Source of the DNA: Hydractinia symbiolongicarpus
Taxonomy: Eukaryota > Cnidaria > Hydrozoa > Anthoathecata > Hydractiniidae
Assembly: GCF_029227915.1 (NCBI RefSeq)
Contig: NC_079875.1
Coordinates: 21,447,001 to 21,511,000 of the forward strand
DNA length: 64,000 bases
Direction of reading: 5' to 3'
This document shows, piece by piece, positions 53,161 through 61,725 of this stretch. The position numbers and the translations under genes are program-made. The notes beneath the pieces were generated by a model. That model was not told the DNA's origin and did not search any database. It saw nothing but the letters and a program-made list of their open reading frames with translations. Numbering within the stretch: position 1 is the stretch's first letter; each line of letters begins with the position of its first letter.

Positions 53161-54030
53161 ACAAATGAAAATCAATTTTGCTCCACTTTTCAAAACACGA
53201 GCAAAAATGAAAATCAATTTTGCTCCACTTTTCAAAACACGAGCAAAAATAATAAATCGATTTTGCTCCTCTTTTTAAAACACGAGCAAAACTGAAAATC
53301 GATTTTGCTCCACTTTTTAACCCTATTCGGTCCGGGGTTTTTCGAACATACTATGACCGGGGGGGCGGATTCCGCACCCCCTCAATAACTTTTCATAGGA
53401 TTGTTCAAATTGAATCAAACTTGGCACACTTATAGTACGTCATAAAAGGAACAAAATGGCGGCAATAAATTTTTGCTTGCGTCAGCACATTTTCTGTGAC
53501 GTCATCAAAAGCTTGAAAATTGTTAAAAATGCCACTATCTGCTTTAAATATAATTACTTTTGTTCTAGAGCGAATTTTTACATTCTGTTTGAAGTTTCTG
53601 AAAGCTAAATAAAATTTTTTTAACATATCTTCCGGTTTTTACATGGATCGATTAAAAAATTGCTAAATCGGGAATTCGGATTAGTCACGTGTCAAAATTA
53701 TTCAAAATGATTCTTCTTGATGAAACAAAGTTGTGCTGCAAGTTTCAAGTTCTAAGGATAATCCTAACAGGAGTTATTATATTTTCCCCATTATAAGGAT
53801 TTCATAGAGATTTTAGGAGTAGTTTCGAGTAATGGCCCATATCAAAGCCTCTGAAAGGTATGGGACCTAAAAATTTAGCATGCAGGTGTCTAATAGATAA
53901 ATGTTGAAACTCAGTAAGTATCATAGCCATATAAGAAAGCAACCAGGAGTTATTAAAAAAAAACCGTCAGGGGGGGCGGAATCCGCCCCCCCCCCGGACC
54001 GAATAGGGTTAAAACACGAGCAAAATATGG
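53161..54030. repeat. 42-bp minisatellite split by a MITE
   Basis: About four copies of a 42-43-bp unit (AAAATCAATTTTGCTCC, then ACTTTTCAAAACACGAGC) run from 53161 to 53320. The fourth copy stops at CTCCACTTTTTAA and resumes at 54009 with TTAAAACACGAGCAAA, because a transposon has inserted at TTAA. The short plus-strand frame across it (53083-53295) is repetitive and unlikely to be a gene. Confidence 0.9.
53317..54012. mobile_element. piggyBac-type non-autonomous element (MITE) with TTAA duplication
   Basis: The ends are perfect 17-bp terminal inverted repeats, CCCTATTCGGTCCGGGG (53321-53337) and CCCCGGACCGAATAGGG (53992-54008). They are flanked on both sides by TTAA (53317-53320 and 54009-54012). 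A sub-terminal inverted pair, GCGGATTCCGC and GCGGAATCCGC, sits beside runs of G or C. Ends starting CCC next to TTAA are the signature of the piggyBac superfamily. The 688-bp interior has no transposase. The 73-codon minus-strand frame inside it resembles nothing known. The host site is a copy of the 42-bp minisatellite, so the empty site can be read from the neighbouring copies. Confidence 0.92.
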
Positions 54031-54164
54031 CACCAACGAGCTTCCGTAGAAAAGTTTACATATGTTATTAAAATGTTGTAATCACAACCTCGTTCCCAAG
54101 GCAATTTTTGCGCTTTTTTGATATCCTAGACGGCGCGAAGAAATGACCCTGGGCCAGGCTGGTT

Positions 54165-54191
54165 AAAATCAGCACGATTTGTGCTGATTTT
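54165..54191. repeat. Perfect 11-bp stem hairpin
   Basis: AAAATCAGCAC (54165-54175) and GTGCTGATTTT (54181-54191) are exact inverted repeats around a 5-base loop. No neighbouring transcript is known, and the T-rich 3' side could be chance. Confidence 0.6.
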
Positions 54192-54926
54192 TAATTTATT
54201 CAAAATTTGGTCATTTTGTTAAGAATTGCATGCGGACCGCCGAGAACACCGTATTGCTATAATTTATGCAAAACAATCTTGGATCGAAATTAAGGATAGA
54301 GTTTTATTTTTAATCAGAAACAAGTTAGTTGATGTGTTTTGAGTTTTTGCTTCGAGAAAACATGATTGCAGTGTTGCCTTCGCTTTTTTTTTGGCTGCAT
54401 ACAAATTTTAAATATATATTTATTTTAAAGTTTTCAGCCATCTATAGTTAGCTAGCTAGCAAAGGTCCAAGACGTACTTTTGTAGCTACAAAGGTTGTGC
54501 AAACCAAAGGTAGCTATACACTTTTTTAATTATGATTTTTAGCTATCTTTATTTCATATTATAGTTAAAAGTAAAAGTACTTTTAGCTAGCTATAGCTAG
54601 CTTCCAAGCCACAGAATTCTCAGAGGGTTTTGTGATTAGAATTACTGAAGATGCTATTATTATTTTATTATTAAAATTATTTACCCAGGATAGCCTCCTG
54701 TTGGTACTGCTATCAATAAGGGTCCTAGCGCATTTAAAGCCATTGTCGTAACGTGCATATACACCTAAATAAATTGTATTGTCTAAAAAATTTTACAATT
54801 GTTAGGTCAAAATTTATAATTGTCTTTAAAAAAATCTTACCGCCTTGCTTTAAATGCCTAAATTCGAAAAGTAATAAATATGTACAGAGCTTCCTTGAAA
54901 GCCAGTCCCACATGTAACGCAAATGC
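54192..54926. other. AT-rich intergenic DNA with AGCT-rich patches
   Basis: No gene was recognised. TAGCTAGCTAGC-like runs occur at about 54448-54462 and 54585-54602. The frame on the minus strand at 54734-54940 has no recognisable features. Confidence 0.6.
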
Positions 54927-54935
54927 AAATTTGGA

Positions 54936-55212
54936 GCCACCGACTGGTAGCCTAGTGATAGAGCGTTCTCTTCCAGTGCGGGAGTCTTTGGTTTAAACCC
55001 GGTCGCGTCATGCCAGAGACGATAAACGTGTGAATAGATTCTCTCTGCTTAACATTCAGCATGAGAATAGGATTGGTATTTTCAGGGGCTGTCTAGTTGA
55101 GCGATTGCTGTGCTTGAAAGACTTTCGTAGCTCAAATGGGAGCTGTAAATGCACAACCCCATCCAAAGTGGGTATAGAAAATAAAAAGAAAAGAAGAATT
55201 TATAAAAAAAAA
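54936..55212 (+). mobile_element. tRNA-derived SINE with A box, B box and A-rich tail
   Basis: TAGCCTAGTGA (54948-54958) matches the polymerase III A box. GGTTTAAACCC (54990-55000) matches the B box except at one position, with the normal 42-bp spacing. A unique body follows, then an A-rich tail (about 55178-55215). The flanks AAATTTGGA (54927-54935) and AAATTTAGA (55213-55221) match at 8 of 9 bases and look like the target-site duplication. Together these support a complete SINE of about 277 bp on the plus strand. The open frame at 55030-55320 lies mostly inside it and is not a gene. Confidence 0.82.
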
Positions 55213-55221
55213 AAATTTAGA

Positions 55222-55629
55222 AGTGGCATTAAAGATTTTGTTTGCTCAGAAATTTTTTGCTGTGATTATTGCCCTTTTTTAAAAGTATATTTACCTCATA
55301 GAGTCAAAGGTCTGTGTTAGAAAAAAAGTTTGATGTTGTCGGAAAGTTGTAATAACATTACCTATTCGCACAAACGTTGTCCCCTACATCATTAAAAAAA
55401 AAAGAGTTCGCGATTTTCACAAATGCATTGGCTAACAAGTAACTAAAGAAACTAAGACCAAGGAGGTTAAGATGTAGTAATAATTAAAAAATAGAGTTCC
55501 ACAACGCATGCGTAATACCTACCTTCAAAAAATCATAAAAAAGGTCATATGTATTTTTGCAACGAGATCAATATTCTAAATAAACAAAAGCAAATAAAAA
55601 CCAAACTAAATTTTTTGCCCTATTCAGAT
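55222..55629. other. AT-rich intergenic DNA, no gene seen
   Basis: Low-complexity A/T runs and no recognisable protein or RNA feature. It lies just downstream (on the minus strand) of the reverse-transcriptase remnant. Confidence 0.6.
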
Positions 55630-57620
55630 TTTGTTTGTAGAAATGCTCTACCTAGAGGTATTGCCTATTTTCTATTTTTGTTTTCGATTTTTCCAGCGTT
55701 CGAACGTAGGGTTTAAATGCTCTGATATCAAAAAATGCTCTTTGTTTCTCCACCTAAAATCGTCGTGCATCTGATCTTGCACTGTCACTGGCAATTGCTC
55801 GAGAATTCAAGTGTTTAGTATAAGTGATTCTAAACCTGGCTCTATGTCCACGTCTTTGCACATTTCTTGCATCATTTCATACAACATATCTTTGAGTTTG
55901 TTTTACATTGATAAACGAAGTCACTTTTTGGACAAAATAGCGCGTGATTGACAGAAATATCATTGCCGCAAGCACACAACCATGGCAAAAATTTCATAAA
56001 GCATCGTTATCTTGCAACAGCATCAAAAAGTTCTCTTTAACTGGGACAAAAATTCTTTAGTTTAAGGGGAGGCGATGTCAACCAGTTTAACCTTCTTTTG
56101 GGCGATATCATACGCTTATAGTTCTGCAACAGTCATTTTTGATCATGTGTTTTTTGTGCATTTGTTTTTTTTGCATTAATAATATTTCATATTGCTAATC
56201 AACCCCTCCGTACAAGCAACGCTAAAAACTTTATTTTTCGTTTCTACACGTTCCTCCATCAATGCTGTTATAAAATAGTCATTGATAACGTCGTTTTAAT
56301 TAACCTCGCGATATGTAAACTTACTCGTAAAGCCAACATTAAAAGCACAATACGCAGCTTGGAGTTTGATTTTCTTAATCCACTTAATAACCAACATTTT
56401 TTGTGTGTAGCTCTTCTTGTAGTTCACATTTCTAATAACTTTAAGCTATTTGTGTCCCTCATTTGTGATGCAGATATTTATTTTATAAAAATTTATCTTT
56501 CCTTCCTCGACTTTCTCACCGTTAACTATTATATAAGATTTCGTTTTTTGGGGGAAAGTAGCCACTAAGTGGTCCGTATTTGTTCACCTTGATCCATCAT
56601 CGTCGCAACTTATGTAAACCACCAGGTCCTGCTAAGTCATCGGCAAATACAACATGTTTTACCGTACTGTTATTTTATTAAGTCGAAAAGTTGTAATATT
56701 TCAATAGCATATATTGGTATTGCCGTCTGATCATCTTGCATGGTCCTTCTACCGATGCAATTTTGTCACCACCAAGAGTAAACAATCTGGGCGACTTCTG
56801 GTTACAGTTCTTTACGTCGATACATAACAGGACATATGTGTGCTGTAAAGCTACACCTTGCGGTATAGCTTCACAGCACACATATGTCCTAAGCGTTCGG
56901 CGCATCCACCAGTAAAATAGCATCTATGCTTTCTTAAACAGCAGCTTCGCACCCTTCTTTCTGAGTAGCATAAAACTGTATCAATGTTCGTTGTTATAAT
57001 AGATATTTTAAACTTCTAAACAATCCTTCTTATCATTTCTCCTATATTTGTTTGGCAAACACCCGTAATTCATCCAGTGGAATGAGTATGCATGCAAGAT
57101 AAGCTTTATAGTTCTCTCTTATCACTGTCTGCATTTGCAATTTCACTACAAAGAATTTTTTGCCTACGATTCTCATAAATCGCTATCAACTTACCAAGAT
57201 ATTGTGACGCTTGGATGTGGCGCCAACCATCTACATCAAGGCATCATAGTCTCATTATTCATTCTTAGAATCTCAGCCAATGAGGCATCGTCTGGTAAGC
57301 GAAGAGTTGCCTTGACATTTCCTTGCATCATATGTGTCGTGAATTTTTTTGAAAATGTTATCAATGAATTATTTCTTGTGTAGTTTAAGCTTGCAATGTT
57401 TTTTTATCTCTCCACACAAGTCTAGCTAACACCAAAGCATGTTCTTTTAATTTAGAATTATAATGCGGTTTGTGTAGTAACAATGCACATAGGTTTTTGT
57501 CGTAATTGCAGAATGACTATTACACGTGCTTGTCCAAACGGGAGCATGAAAAGATTTTTTTTTTGAATTTTCAACACTTGCTTAACATCTTCTCCATAAT
57601 GTTTTCTCCATACTTGGAGG
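55630..57620 (-). pseudogene. Degenerate retrotransposon reverse transcriptase
   Basis: Read on the minus strand, blocks of one protein appear in the right order but in shifting frames. They are KPHYNSKLKEHALVLARLVW (about 57470), GNVKATLRLPDDASLAEILR (about 57315), DVDGWRHI (about 57225), GEMIRRIV (about 57030), EGCEAAV and ILLVDAPNAF (56960-56890), SPRLFTLGGDKIASVEG, then FADD (56646-56635), the catalytic Asp pair of the palm. GPLSGYFP, an ITNEGHK block and LQAAYCAFNVGF follow. The C-terminal part has CACGNDISVNHALFC, a zinc-binding pattern, then FFDIRAFKPYV (about 55730), which resembles the D-containing end of a nuclease domain. At least six frame changes and several stops make it inactive. 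The type is common in cnidarian genomes; its exact clade was not determined. A 62-bp hairpin interrupts it. Confidence 0.8.
56829..56890. repeat. 62-bp fold-back hairpin inside the RT remnant
   Basis: AGGACATATGTGTGCTGT (56829-56846) is the exact reverse complement of 56873-56890 (18 of 18). The inner stem continues with two mismatches down to a 4-base loop (56858-56861), giving 27 pairs in all. It lies directly after the palm block ending in VDAPNAF and replaces part of the expected enzyme. A template-switch (snap-back) mutation or a tiny fold-back insertion would explain it. Confidence 0.85.
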
Positions 57621-58384
57621 TAGAGATGGTCTGAACCAGTTTGGTCTGAACCAAAAGTAGTTTCAATTCCAGTGTCACCGGAATTTATAATGACCCCCCC
57701 CCCCCCCCTTAAGGTAAACTAGTTAATAATAACTCCCCAGTCATAATAAACTGGTGAATTGTTACCCCTAGAGTCAAGATTGCCTAGGAAATAATAACTC
57801 CCCCATTTTATTTTGACTCTCTTATTTTTCTATTGGATGTAACGGTAGAAATTCCGTCCAGTTACCAAATTTTATATGACCAAATTTTACACGACTTTTG
57901 AACCCGACCAAGATCTTTCCCCGAATTTTTTGCCTTAACTAAAAAATTTGTGAGCAAACTTTTTTTGCATTTTTGACGTAAATTTGTGCTTTGAAGTGAA
58001 AATAAAAATCAGAAGATTTTGAGTGATTAGAAAGATCTAGTCGGAAAGAATTTACCAATTTTCAAAGTTAATCGGCGGAAAGTGACAAAACTTGCTGTAA
58101 AAACTACAGAATATGAAAAAAACGTCAAAACTTTTTAGTATAAAAATGATATGAGAAAAGTCCTTCAGTTTGCTTACTTTCAATGACATAAAAAAGTTTT
58201 ATTCTAATAAATAAAAAAGATGAAAAAATGTTGTAGAATACAAAAGTATGAAAACTTCAAACCTGGTAAAAGAATTTCTTGTGGTACCTTTCAAGACTTA
58301 CTAAGTATGTACCTAAATAAAACCAAAAAAAATTACGTCAGACAGTGTTTCAAAATCTCGATAATCAATTCATTACCTTTGCAA
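57621..58384. other. Intergenic DNA with C15 run, no gene seen
   Basis: It contains a direct repeat of GGTCTGAACCA (about 57630-57655), a run of 15 C (57694-57708) and a stretch CTCCCCAGTCATAATAAACT (about 57734) that resembles sequence near 60449. The plus-strand frame beginning at 58220 is a shadow over the protease remnant downstream. Confidence 0.6.
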
Positions 58385-58735
58385 ATGGCATCAGTTTCTG
58401 CTGTTCAAGACATATCATGAGGTGATTCCTCATGTTAGCGATGTCGAACATTGGTGAATTACCATCAGGGATCTTTGCTGCGAAAGCTATAGCGAAGATT
58501 CCAATTGAATCCATCCTGTTGTTTTTTCACGGATAGAAATGTTGGGGCAACATTTTAAAATTCATGCTACAACTACATGCTTATACAATGAATAGATGGA
58601 TCTCTTAGAAACACGAATCAAATCTGAATCCGACCAGTTAAGCAAAACTTCAAAACCAATCCGAACCTCCGTCCATGATACGGTCATCTAACCAAGCATT
58701 TTTCGAGTTAAGGATTTCTCTATCTCCAATTTTGA
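58385..58735 (-). pseudogene. Ulp1/C48-like cysteine protease remnant (copy 2)
   Basis: On the minus strand an N-terminal block LNSKNAWLDDRIMDG (about 58710) is followed by about 180 bp of scrambled sequence, then a C-terminal block GIFAIAFAAKIPDGNSP and FDIANMRNHLMICLEQQKLM, ending near 58385. These match the two ends of the copy at 60748-61264 (DAWLKDNIMDAA and GVFAIAYAAEIVDGKSP). The central His block is gone, and Ser-Ile replaces the catalytic Asn-Cys before Gly, so this is a deleted and inactive relic. The plus-strand frame over it is accidental. Confidence 0.7.
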
Positions 58736-59017
58736 GAAAATATTGATAATTTTTCATCCAAAACTATTCTTGGCTCTCCTTTTCGATATCTGACGACTCA
58801 ATTGGTTAATTATCTTTGATTAGGATAGGATTAGTTATTTTTTTCCAGTAGGTCTTCCAAACCTGAAACATATAATTACTCTTTGACTCTATTAAAAGCC
58901 AAGATGACCATGTTTAACTGTTTACTATGTATTCAATTTTCTTTCATACCCCAGAATGCGCTTCAAATAATTTTGCAAGCTTTTAGGTGCTTATATTGAC
59001 TTTTCCATTATGTCTCT
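58736..59017. other. Intergenic spacer, no gene seen
   Basis: AT-rich spacer between two minus-strand remnants. No protein-like stretch was recognised. Confidence 0.55.
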
Positions 59018-59518
59018 TTAATCCATTCCGTTCTTTGTCAGTAAATAACAAATGTAAATTTGGTAGCATTCGATCTTTCCTTCTTCAAGGATTTCTTTGA
59101 AACGATGACATGTCAAAGAAATATGATTGGACGATGTAAGGGATTTTGTGGAAGCTTGTACAAGGATTTTTTCTACGATTTTATCGGGTAACTGATTCCA
59201 TCTGTTTGGCTTATTAGCTGGCTTTTCGTCGTCGTAAAAAAACAGGGGCCTACAAATAACCTCGTACAGGAATGTAGCAACCGTTTCAGCTGATTTGTCC
59301 TTCACTGGCTTAGCTTCGGACCATTTCGAAAAAAAATCAATGTAAACGATCAAATGCTCGTACCCGTCAACCTCTGGCAAATTACATAAGTCAATCCAAA
59401 CTTGACACATTACCTCACTAGGCACGGAGACGCTCTGCAACTCAGGAGAAATCGTTTTATTAAGTTTTCCATGGTTTTGTCATACGAAGCAACGTATGAC
59501 AAATTCAGCATTGTCATT
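59018..59518 (-). pseudogene. KRBA2-like integrase fragment running into an F-box-like segment
   Basis: Open from about 59518, with SPELQSVSVPSEVM just before the catalytic core. VWIDLCNLPEVDGYEHLIVY and IDFFSKWSEAKPVKDKSAET follow; the Asp of WIDL is the first of the DDE triad of Gypsy/KRBA2-type integrases. The core stops after FLYEVICR, so the second Asp and the Glu are missing and it cannot act as an integrase. In the same frame, after an acidic linker, RWNQLPDKIVEKILVQAS and SLTCHRFKEIL follow, a good F-box-like pattern (Leu-Pro start, Cys-x-Arg-Phe end). The joined frame from the TTG at 59440 is 140 codons and ends at 59018. It could be a chance join of two transposon pieces, a retained fusion, or part of an element that normally carries both. 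Function is not claimed. Confidence 0.72.
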
Positions 59519-59525
59519 CAACATA

Positions 59526-59783
59526 TTATACCAAAAAAATCTTTTTACACAATTTTGATAGGTGCATCTCTTCCACGATGTGAAGGCATTGCCTGGATTT
59601 TGTTGTTGTTTTAAGGCCTTTATGAATATCTTGGTTGATTTTTGTCTGTTCCTCTCGTGTTGTGATTACTAATCGTTCTTTCTTGTACATGAACTTCTCA
59701 CCAAGTAAAAATTTTCGACAAGCACGGCGAAAATTTTTCTTCTTTCCTTTGTGCCCTAAAAATGGAATTTTAATTGTTTTCAT
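59526..59783 (-). pseudogene. KRBA2-like integrase, zinc-binding region
   Basis: This frame has FRRACRKFLLGEKFMYKKER, LVITTREEQTKINQDIHKGL and KTTTKSRQCLHIV. It corresponds to the region in front of, and into, the H2C2 zinc-binding domain of KRBA2/Gypsy integrases. Later pieces of the domain (HRGRD, FFWYNM, EFVIRC) appear at about 59575-59490 in other frames, so at least two frameshifts separate it from the core fragment downstream. A possible splice acceptor (CCATTTTTAG) precedes GGCACAAAGG at 59755. The opposite-strand frame here is a shadow. Confidence 0.75.
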
Positions 59784-59980
59784 AAAATTTGCAGTAAAAC
59801 TTAAAGAATGATGACCTATGGATAGTTCATTCCACTTTTTAGAATTAAGGTTTCAAATCATTAAGACAAAATTATAAAAACACCCCTTCAAAATAGCAAC
59901 TCACATGTTCACCCTTTTTAAAAATAAGTCAGAACTCAAAATAAGAGTTGTCATGAAATGGGGAAAAAAGACAAACTAAC

Positions 59981-60058
59981 CTGAGAGGCCATCTGGATAT
60001 TTTTTGGTTTCCAAATATACTTCATTTCACTAAGTGGGACATGTTGTTTGGCTGCCAT
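59981..60058 (-). CDS. Possible first coding exon of the integrase remnant
   Basis: An ATG at 60058 starts 26 codons (MAAKQHVPLSEMKYIW, then KPKNIQMASQ) ending at CAG/GTTAGT (59981/59980), a fair splice donor. It lies about 0.2 kb upstream of the integrase zinc-binding fragment on the same strand. The phase to the nearest acceptor (59756) does not fit cleanly, so linkage is uncertain and the exon may be chance. Confidence 0.3.
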
Positions 60059-60747
60059 TTTCAACAAAAAAACATGTGTGACTTTTTTGCTCACAACCAC
60101 CAAACCACTCATGCGAATCAAAACAAAACAAAACGTTCGAATATATTAGGAATACTGCAATGACTTCAAAATATTTTAAAGGCGAGTTTTTAATAACCAG
60201 TTTATTTTAACTCCCCTTTGCCTTTTAACATCTCTTTGAAAAGCAAGGTGAGTGTTTGGGAGTGTCATTATTTACTAGGCTATTTCCACTCTAGGGGAAT
60301 TATCTTTCACAGGGAGTTGAGATAATCTGATACACCGGCTTCTCTGACATTTTTCTACTTTTCACTGGCTTCTTTTTCAACCGTTATTTGTGAAATTTCT
60401 CTGCTTTGCACTGGTGTCATAGGGAGTTAGGAAGCAGGGAATTAAGACTCCAAAGTCATAATTCCCTAGTGAATTAGGATTTGCAGTCATTTCTTTCTAG
60501 TGTTTTAAGACTTAGGCAGTTCTAATTCTCTAGTGATTTAGGAATGCATCGGTGAATTAAGACTGAATAAAACAATTTTTTTAAAGAAAAATCATCTTTT
60601 AAAAGAAATCAAACAAAATTACAAATAAATTGTATATCAAAATGTTTATACAATATTAGTAGTGGGTGTATGCATACATACATGCAGAAGTATAAAATTA
60701 TAAAAATGTGCTTCAAAAATAATATTAACAATGGAAACGATAATATT
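60059..60747. other. Intergenic DNA with small inverted repeats
   Basis: No gene was seen. AGGGAATTA (60436-60444) and TAATTCCCT (60459-60467) are perfect arms, with an inner GACT/AGTC pair, forming a 13-pair hairpin with one A-A mismatch. Neighbouring stretches (GGGAGTT, AACTCCCC, AATAACC) recur in both directions here and near 57720, which suggests decayed ends of a small transposon family. Confidence 0.5.
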
Positions 60748-61264
60748 TCAACAAAAAAGTTCTTTCGCGCAAGGTCGCAATTCTTTCTCCATTAAACACA
60801 AAATGAGATGGCTTATCATCTGCTGCACTTCAAATCAAACTTCAATGGGCGATTTCCCATCAACAATTTCAGCTGCGTAAGCAATGGCAAATACGCCACA
60901 GTTGAAACCGTCTTCTTGCCTTTGAACAGGAAGAAATGACATTGTAAGTTTTCCGGTTGAGGTGTCTATGAATCTTCGATAGAGTGCTTCGATATACCGA
61001 CCAGCTTTGTTTTTCAAGCTGGTGCAAATTTGAACACGGTCACAGGAACAAGAGGGGAGTAGCCAATGTTGGTTTCCGTCATGTAGCAACTGTGTGTGCT
61101 CGTTACGAACTGCTCTAAATGGATAATTTATTTTCTTTTGTGAATTGAGCACTGACTGGAAGCGGTCTATTTTGCCTAAAGCTATGCCTATAAGATTTAG
61201 GGCAGCGTCCATTATGTTATCCTTAAGCCAGGCATCTTTAGATACCAAATTGTTTTGATGTTTT
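60748..61264 (-). pseudogene. Ulp1/C48-like cysteine protease domain, nearly complete
   Basis: One frame runs from about 61264 to the TGA at 60835-60837. Counting from the TTG at 61248, DAWLKDNIMDAALNLIGIAL lies near the start, the catalytic-type His is in NQHWLL (residue 61), and QEDGFNCGVFAIAYAAEI holds the oxyanion-hole Gln (111) and nucleophile Cys (117). The third catalytic residue, Asp in relatives, is Thr76 (VQICTSL). After the TGA the same frame continues for 28 family-like codons (FEVQQMISHLILCL and on) to another TGA at 60748, so the first TGA looks like a nonsense mutation in the C-terminal helix. C48 enzymes cut SUMO-like conjugates in cells; related copies ride in invertebrate transposons. 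Most likely a transposon-derived, inactive copy. Confidence 0.75.
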
Positions 61265-61282
61265 TATTTTAAGTAATAAAAC

Positions 61283-61412
61283 TCATTTTTGTTTTTGACA
61301 AGGTACACACGTTTTTACAAACTCCGCTACATCATTGTATATTGAATACCAAAAAAACGAGGAGAAATTTTGTTATAGGTAGAATCTCTTCCATAATGAT
61401 ATATAAAATTTT
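61283..61412 (-). pseudogene. Integrase H2C2 zinc-binding fragment beside the protease
   Basis: On the minus strand YHYGRDSTYNKISPRFF is followed, one base out of frame, by YSIYNDVAEFVKTCVPCQKQ and a TGA at 61283-61285. The His and the Cys-x2-Cys pair (CVPC) are those of the KRBA2/Gypsy H2C2 domain. The frame slip lies in a run of seven T (61351-61357), where one more T would keep the frame. The protease frame begins within 25 bp, so integrase and C48 pieces are neighbours on one strand, as in the 58.4-59.8 kb region. Sequence similarity ends at about 61412, where Polinton-side DNA begins. Confidence 0.68.
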
Positions 61413-61585
61413 ATAATGAAATTATATAAATCCCCTATTGCAATAGTTTTGCATGAGTAGTATAGGGGAATGAATATAAGTACGTTTCGCTCCTTCGACA
61501 CTTTTACCCCCTCAAACCCCGCTAAAAACGCTCCCCTGACACTCCTCTCCAAAATCCTAAAACTCATGTAACCAGCACACGAAAT

Positions 61586-61720
61586 TTTGATGACATCATC
61601 AAAAATTTTAGCGCATGCGCAGATCACACGGAAACCGACAAATCTAGCGCATGCGCAATCGAGTAGGGGAAAGTCCCATACTCGAGGACTCTTTTGTGGT
61701 TGAGCCGTGCTTATAATAAA
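61586..61720 (+). promoter_or_regulatory. Putative promoter of the Polinton polymerase
   Basis: GCGCATGCGC occurs twice (61611-61620 and 61647-61656), 36 bp apart, each preceded by TA and followed by A. This palindrome equals the core of the NRF-1 site known in animals. Upstream TTTTGATGA and TCATCAAAA (61585-61604) form a CRE-like inverted repeat around CA. CGAGTA/TACTCG arms (61660-61665 and 61679-61684) follow, and TTATAATAAA (61711-61720) sits just before the ATG at 61726. Use of these sites is inferred. Confidence 0.5.
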
Positions 61721-61725
61721 ACAGT

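Noticed and set aside
53083-53295. 70-codon plus-strand frame
   Set aside because: It is a translation of the 42-bp minisatellite.
53405-53626. 73-codon minus-strand frame
   Set aside because: It lies inside the piggyBac-type MITE and resembles no transposase or other protein.
54936-55020. A functional tRNA gene
   Set aside because: A and B boxes are present, but I could not fold a full cloverleaf with acceptor stem; the A-rich tail and flanking duplication indicate a SINE.
55030-55320. 96-codon plus-strand frame
   Set aside because: It covers the SINE body and its A-rich tail.
61373-61627. 84-codon minus-strand frame
   Set aside because: It overlaps the integrase fragment in another frame and the Polinton terminal region, with no recognisable motif.
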